From contig CAKRTZ010000021.1 in NCBI GenBank assembly GCA_934402515.1, positions 1-36,618 of the forward strand: DNA of 36,618 nucleotides, in the 5' to 3' direction. This stretch comes from an uncultured Lachnospiraceae bacterium. Its GTDB lineage: Bacteria; Bacillota; Clostridia; Lachnospirales; Lachnospiraceae. Position 1 is the first letter of the stretch. Each line of letters begins with the position of its first letter. Below, one piece after another: positions 32,417 to 36,618 of this stretch. Both the position numbers and the translations under genes were made by a program. The notes under the pieces were generated by a model. It was not told the origin of the DNA and ran no database searches. It saw nothing but the letters and a program-made list of their open reading frames with translations.

Positions 32417-34684
32417 TTACAGTACCTTATGGCAGGTTCTTGCGATAACATCATCCTGCTGCTCTTTGGTCAGGCTGATGAACTTAACAGCATAACCGGA
32501 TACACGGATGGTGAAGTTAGCATATTCAGGCTTCTCAGGATGTGCCTGTGCATCTAACAGCTTCTCGGTTCCGAATACGTTAACATTGAGGTGATGAGCA
32601 CCACGATCAAAGTAACCATCCATAACATGCACCAGAGTATTCTTCTGCTCGTCAAGGTCATGACCAAGAGCGGAAGGAGCCATGGTCTGGGTATTGGAAA
32701 TACCATCCAGAGCATACTCATAAGGCAGTTTAGCTACAGAGTTCAGGGAAGCAAGAAGTCCGCTCTTCTCTGCGCCATAGGACGGTGAAGCACCAGGAGC
32801 GAAAGGCTTGTAAGCTTCTCTTCCGTCAGGAAGGGCACCGGTAGCTTTACCATATACTACGTTAGAAGTAATGGTCAGTACAGAAGTAGTAGGCTCAGAA
32901 TTTCTGTAGGTCTTGTTCTTCTTGATCTTCTCCATGAAGGTCTTGAGTAACCATACAGCAAGTTCATCAGCTCTGGGATCATCATTACCGTATTTAGGGA
33001 AGTCACCCTCGGTCTTGAAGTCTACAGCTACACCCTGCTCATCACGGATAACTTTAACTTTTGCATATTTGATAGCGGACAGGGAGTCTGCTACATGGGA
33101 CAGACCTGCAATACCGGTTGCGAAGGTTCTTCTTACATCGGTATCGATGAGAGCCATCTCAGCTGCCTCATAGTAATATTTATCATGCATATAATGAATC
33201 AGGTTCAGGATGTTTACATACAGAGATGCACACCAGTCAAGCATGATGTCATATTTATGCATAACTTCGTCGAAATCAAGGTACTCGGAAGTAATAGGAG
33301 CGATTTCAGGACCACACTGCATATGTTTGCCGTTCTTGTCCAGATGTTTCTCATCTTTACCACCGTTGATAGCGTACAGTAAGCATTTAGCCAGGTTTGC
33401 ACGAGCACCGAAGAACTGGATCTCTTTACCAGTCTGAGTAGCGGATACGCAGCAGCAGATGCTGTAGTCATCGCCCCAGATCGGTTTCATAACATCATCG
33501 TTCTCATACTGGATGGAAGATGTGTTAACAGAAATCTTAGCAGCATATTTCTTGAAGTTCTCAGGAAGAGCGCTGGAGTACAGAACAGTTAAGTTCGGCT
33601 CAGGGCTGGGTCCCATGTTCTCAAGAGTATGCAGGAAACGATAATCGTTCTTGGTAACCATATGACGTCCGTCCATTCCGATACCGCCAACTTCCAGAGT
33701 AGCCCATACAGGGTCACCGGAGAATAACTGGTTGTAAGAAGGAATACGAGCGAATTTAACCATACGGAATTTCATGGTCATGTGGTCGATTAACTCCTGA
33801 GCTTCTTTCTCAGTCAGAGTTCCCTCTTTTAAGTCTCTCTCGATATAGATATCAAGGAAGGTAGAGATACGACCTACGGACATTGCAGCACCGTTCTGGG
33901 TCTTGATGGCTGCCAGATATCCGAAGTATAACCACTGAACTGCCTCTTTCGCGTTGGTAGCAGGACCGGAAATATCATAGCCGTAAATCTTAGCCATTTC
34001 TTTCATTCCCTGTAAAGCTTTGATCTGCTCAGCGATCTCTTCTCTCAGACGGATTACGTCCTCGTCCATAACGCCTGTGCCACAGTTTTTCTTATCTTCT
34101 TTTTTCTTCTCGATCAGGAAATCGATACCGTACAGAGCAACTCTTCTGTAGTCGCCTACGATACGGCCACGGCCATAGGTATCAGGAAGACCTGTTACGA
34201 TATGGGTGTGACGAGCAACTTTCATCTCGTCGGTATATGCATCAAATACTGCCTGGTTGTGTGTCTTATGATAATCAGTGAAGATCTTGTGGAACTTAGG
34301 GTTAACCTCGTAACCATAAGTGCTTGCAGCTTCCTCTGCCATCTTGATACCGCCATAAGGCATAAATGCTCTCTTTAAAGGCTTATCAGTCTGCAGACCA
34401 ACGATCTGCTCCAGATCCTTCATAGACTCATCAATGTATCCAGGACCATAAGCGGTCAGACCGGAAACAACCTCGGTCTCGCACTCTAAAACGCCATCGT
34501 GCTCACGCTCTTCTTTCTGCAGCTCCTGCAGTCTGCCCCACAGCTTATCAGTAGCTTCTGTAGGTCCCTCCAAAAAGTCCTCATTGCCATCATACTGAGT
34601 ATAGTTTCTCTGAATGAAGTTACGAACATTGACATCTACATCCCAATGACCGTCCTTGACAAAGCCTCTCCATGCTTCTGCCAT
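32417..34684 (-). CDS. pflB: Formate acetyltransferase (pyruvate formate-lyase)
   Basis: A 755-residue glycyl radical enzyme that cleaves pyruvate with CoA to acetyl-CoA and formate in anaerobic metabolism. The catalytic cysteines lie in SICCCVSATQTGK (410-412), with an extra third cysteine, and the radical glycine is Gly730 in RVSGYAVKF. The length matches PflB rather than the diol-dehydratase relatives, and it ends HKVL as usual. It has an AAGGAGG ribosome site and a near-consensus promoter. It feeds acetyl-CoA into the butyrate pathway encoded at the other end of the window. Identification is very secure. Confidence 0.98.
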   Translation of the reverse strand: MAEAWRGFVKDGHWDVDVNVRNFIQRNYTQYDGNEDFLEGPTEATDKLWGRLQELQKEEREHDGVLECETEVVSGLTAYGPGYIDESMKDLEQIVGLQTDKPLKRAFMPYGGIKMAEEAASTYGYEVNPKFHKIFTDYHKTHNQAVFDAYTDEMKVARHTHIVTGLPDTYGRGRIVGDYRRVALYGIDFLIEKKKEDKKNCGTGVMDEDVIRLREEIAEQIKALQGMKEMAKIYGYDISGPATNAKEAVQWLYFGYLAAIKTQNGAAMSVGRISTFLDIYIERDLKEGTLTEKEAQELIDHMTMKFRMVKFARIPSYNQLFSGDPVWATLEVGGIGMDGRHMVTKNDYRFLHTLENMGPSPEPNLTVLYSSALPENFKKYAAKISVNTSSIQYENDDVMKPIWGDDYSICCCVSATQTGKEIQFFGARANLAKCLLYAINGGKDEKHLDKNGKHMQCGPEIAPITSEYLDFDEVMHKYDIMLDWCASLYVNILNLIHYMHDKYYYEAAEMALIDTDVRRTFATGIAGLSHVADSLSAIKYAKVKVIRDEQGVAVDFKTEGDFPKYGNDDPRADELAVWLLKTFMEKIKKNKTYRNSEPTTSVLTITSNVVYGKATGALPDGREAYKPFAPGASPSYGAEKSGLLASLNSVAKLPYEYALDGISNTQTMAPSALGHDLDEQKNTLVHVMDGYFDRGAHHLNVNVFGTEKLLDAQAHPEKPEYANFTIRVSGYAVKFISLTKEQQDDVIARTCHKVL

Positions 34685-34773
34685 GAAAATTTACCTCCTT
34701 TTAGTAAAAATAATAATTAATGTTATCAGCAGGAAACCTGTATCAAAGTTTACCTACTGTTGTTTACAATAGA

Positions 34774-34803
34774 ATTTTACTACCTCTAAAGGCATAGTGT
34801 CAA
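34774..34803 (-). promoter_or_regulatory. Promoter of pflB
   Basis: A consensus -35 TTGACA (34798-34803), 18-base spacer, -10 TAAAAT (34774-34779). The leader is about 80 bases. Confidence 0.75.
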
Positions 34804-34843
34804 CAGTTTTGCACAATGCACGAAGTTTTGTACATTCCTGTCA

Positions 34844-34988
34844 TCATTTCTTCTGATCCCTGCTTTCACGCCTTGGATTTTTTCTATTTTTTTGAAAATC
34901 CGCCAGTGCCAGCCGTCCCTGCTCGGTGACCGGTTTTATCCATCTGCCGGTATACATATGATAAGAACAGTTGAAAATCAACATTATT
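34844..34988. other. Non-coding or decayed stretch between pflB promoter and MITE-like element
   Basis: The only open frame here (minus strand, 64 codons, running from the MITE-like element at 35038) encodes a basic tail including YTGRWIKPVTEQGRLAL and matches no family I know. It starts inside the repeat element and has no ribosome site, so it is more likely a chance frame or the remnant end of a lost gene than a real gene. Confidence 0.3.
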
Positions 34989-35210
34989 AAGGGGCTGTTG
35001 CAAAATACAGCACTCGTTATTTTGACGATATTACGCAATAATTCGAGTTATAATCTCGCATAAAGAAAAGCAAGTGCACACTTTCTCTCAAAAACCAAAA
35101 AATTTTTGATGGAGATGTGATGCACTTGCTTTTTTGTATTGTTCGCTTTTTCGCTTATTTTTGAAATTGTTATAGATGTTTGTGTTGCGGCCATTTTTCA
35201 ACAGCCCCTT
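34989..35210. mobile_element. MITE-like element with terminal inverted repeats, no transposase
   Basis: The left end AAGGGGCTGTTGCAAAAT (34989-35006) and right end ATTTTTCAACAGCCCCTT (35193-35210) are inverted copies with one mismatch. An inner inverted repeat, AAAAGCAAGTGCA at 35067-35079 and TGCACTTGCTTTT from 35121, forms a second nested arm. The 222 bases hold no transposase-sized frame. The GGGGCTGTTG ends are of a kind seen in IS1182-like and other clostridial insertion sequences (tentative). I see no clean target duplication. Confidence 0.7.
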
Positions 35211-35274
35211 GATTATAATTATATTTTTTTACTCTGCAAACCCGGAAGTTATATCATCACTTTACTGCCAGATA

Positions 35275-36094
35275 CTATAGACCTGATACAACATTGATCG
35301 GATTCCCTTCCATAAACTGCTTTATATTATCCGCCAGAATAGAAACCAACCGATGTCTTGTCTCAAGTCCTTTCCATCCCATATGTGGCGTCAAGAGGAC
35401 TTGATCCATAGTATAAAGAGGGCTGTTCTCTTCTGGTGGTTCAGTTTCCTGAACATCAAGTCCGGCTCCTGCAATCGTACCATTTTTCAATGCTTCTATA
35501 AGAGCAGCCTCATCAATAAGTGCACCTCTTGAAGTATTAATGATAAATGCTGAGGGCTTCATAAGTGATAAAGACTCTTTGTTTATCATATGTTTTGTAC
35601 TTTCCGTCAATGGACAGTGCATGGAAATATAATCACTATTCTTGAATAATTCCTCAAGCGATACATAGTGGATCCCCTTCTCATCCTCTCTCGGTGTCCT
35701 GGTATATACAAGTATGTTCATATCCAAAGCCTGTGCGATCTGGATAACTTTCCTGCCAATCTGTCCTGCACCTATAACACCAAGTGTTTTTCCATTTACC
35801 TCAACATGCGGAACCTGACGATTTCTGGTAAAATTGTCATGATTTCCGCATGCCAGCATCTTCATCTGTACCTGCCTCGCAGATCAGTTTAACACATTCC
35901 GGGAATTTCTGTATCATTTCTGCACTCACAGGCATCTCCTTTGTCACAATGATATCTGCACCCTGAATACGCTCTGACAGCTGCTGTTCTGTTGTATCAT
36001 CATATACTGTAACATCAGAAGATAAAACGGAAAAATCCAGCTTCCCATCAAAATTCATTTTCTTTGCATTCAATACCACACATTTGTCGTTCAT
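35275..36094 (-). pseudogene. Broken D-3-phosphoglycerate dehydrogenase-like 2-hydroxyacid dehydrogenase
   Basis: Two frames make one damaged gene. The first (36094-35837) has the N-terminal substrate domain up to VKLICEAGT and then runs out of frame to a stop. The second (from about 35865 on) resumes with MKMLACGNHDNFTRNRQVPHVEVNGKTLGVIGAGQIGRKV, the NAD-binding motif, and continues through TPREDEKGIHYVSLEELF, NTSRGALIDEAAL and TPHMGWKGLETR to the C-terminus. About 50 residues that normally lie between CEAGTGYNNID and the MKML region are missing. The length of the frame-1 and frame-2 parts and the junction at about 35850-35870 point to an internal deletion with a frameshift. The catalytic histidine region remains, but no full enzyme can be made. 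SerA or a related hydroxyacid dehydrogenase was the likely parent. Confidence 0.85.
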
Positions 36095-36117
36095 ACTATA
36101 TTTTAAATTAATTTAGG

Positions 36118-36618
36118 CTATCGGGATTGCGCCTCTTTATCAGTCGGCCATGATCTCCGAAGAGCCACATAGGATATTAAAAAATTTGCAAACCAACCTG
36201 CCGGTACAGCAAGCCAGACAAATACAATGCCAAAACGCGGTGCACAAATCAAAGCAACCGACAGGCGGATTGCCAGATTCACCATATTTGCAATAAGGAA
36301 CGGACGCATGATTCCAAGACCACGAAGAACCCCATCAGTTGCCATTTTGATTCCCATAAAGATGAAGAAGTAACCGATCCATCTCATATAACTCTCGGAT
36401 ACCTGATAAGCCAGAGCAGTGCCATCTTTACCAAGGAATAGCGAGGAAATCTGAGTATGCAATGTTTCAATAACTATAAAAGCAAGAACTGCAAAACATA
36501 CATCTAACACCAGTGCAGCGTGATATCCTTTTTTGATCCGATCAATTTTCTTTGCACCAAGATTCTGGGAAACATATGGGGAAACCGCATTGCCAATGGA
36601 TACAAAAATCAATGAAAA
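36118..36618 (-). CDS. MATE family efflux transporter, C-terminal part
   Basis: The last 166 or so codons of a multidrug and toxin extrusion (MATE) antiporter; the frame is open to the window edge, so the start lies outside. Visible are the conserved segment VSIGNAVSPYVSQNLGAKK, which matches the MATE second-half motif, and the GIKMATDGVLRGLGIMRPFLIANMVNLAIRL stretch, plus about four membrane spans. It probably exports cationic or other small molecules with Na+ or H+. It stands 23 bases before the broken dehydrogenase gene, so the two may once have been cotranscribed. Confidence 0.88.
   Translation of the reverse strand, partial: FSLIFVSIGNAVSPYVSQNLGAKKIDRIKKGYHAALVLDVCFAVLAFIVIETLHTQISSLFLGKDGTALAYQVSESYMRWIGYFFIFMGIKMATDGVLRGLGIMRPFLIANMVNLAIRLSVALICAPRFGIVFVWLAVPAGWFANFLISYVALRRSWPTDKEAQSR

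Noticed and set aside
34844..35038. 64-codon minus-strand ORF beside pflB
   Set aside because: Begins inside the MITE-like element, lacks a ribosome site and matches no family known to me.

Overview
The window looks like chromosomal DNA from an anaerobic, butyrate-producing Firmicute, most probably a Lachnospiraceae gut bacterium. This rests on a thl-crt-hbd-bcd-etfB-etfA butyrate operon, a PflB/PflA pair, a glmS ribozyme, strong AGGAGG ribosome sites and lipoprotein/SH3-NlpC style cell-wall proteins. The species cannot be fixed from the sequence. Every gene I accept is on the minus strand, so the text below goes from high to low coordinates, in the direction of transcription.

Right end (36618-32417): the C-terminal part of a MATE transporter runs off the edge. 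It is followed by a D-3-phosphoglycerate dehydrogenase-like gene broken by an internal deletion and frameshift, then a ~220 bp terminal-inverted-repeat element with no transposase (MITE-like). After a near-consensus promoter comes pflB, then a strong hairpin terminator, pflA and a second terminator.

Centre (31253-19708): ten closely spaced genes form what looks like one exopolysaccharide operon. It encodes a membrane protein with a degenerate NodB domain fused to an SGNH hydrolase, a PilZ-domain family 2 glycosyltransferase with hyaluronan/chitin synthase motifs, a second degenerate polysaccharide deacetylase, a GH18-like lipoprotein, a DUF4358-like lipoprotein, an MBOAT O-acyltransferase with its DHHW/AlgJ-like partner, and three related single-pass membrane proteins (two with N-terminal zinc ribbons). 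It ends at a perfect 13-bp hairpin. It reads as a Gram-positive, possibly c-di-GMP-controlled system making an O-acetylated amino-sugar polymer, and is the best candidate here for a poorly described system. Immediately downstream lies glmS under a glmS ribozyme, which makes the glucosamine-6-phosphate such a polymer would need.

Centre-left (19582-12781): ribozyme-glmS, a 22-codon relic of the MscL channel, a thioredoxin reductase, a secreted SH3-NlpC/P60 hydrolase, the long form of hibernation promoting factor, and a membrane-anchored M23 peptidase. Three perfect DnaA boxes lie between hpf and the NlpC gene.

Left (12618-6610): the butyrate operon converts acetyl-CoA to butyryl-CoA with the Bcd-EtfAB complex. 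It has a good promoter, a possible Rex operator just downstream of the start point, a conspicuous crt-hbd intercistronic hairpin and a strong terminator. The final CoA-transferase or kinase step is not in the window. Far left (6432-51): an ABC-2 export operon (small ORF, ATPase, anchored extracytoplasmic protein, two permeases), a YbaK-type deacylase, another pair of tandem DnaA boxes, and mtnA.

Opposite-strand open frames were judged to be shadows of these genes. I saw no tRNA, rRNA, CRISPR array, c-di-GMP riboswitch or intact transposase.
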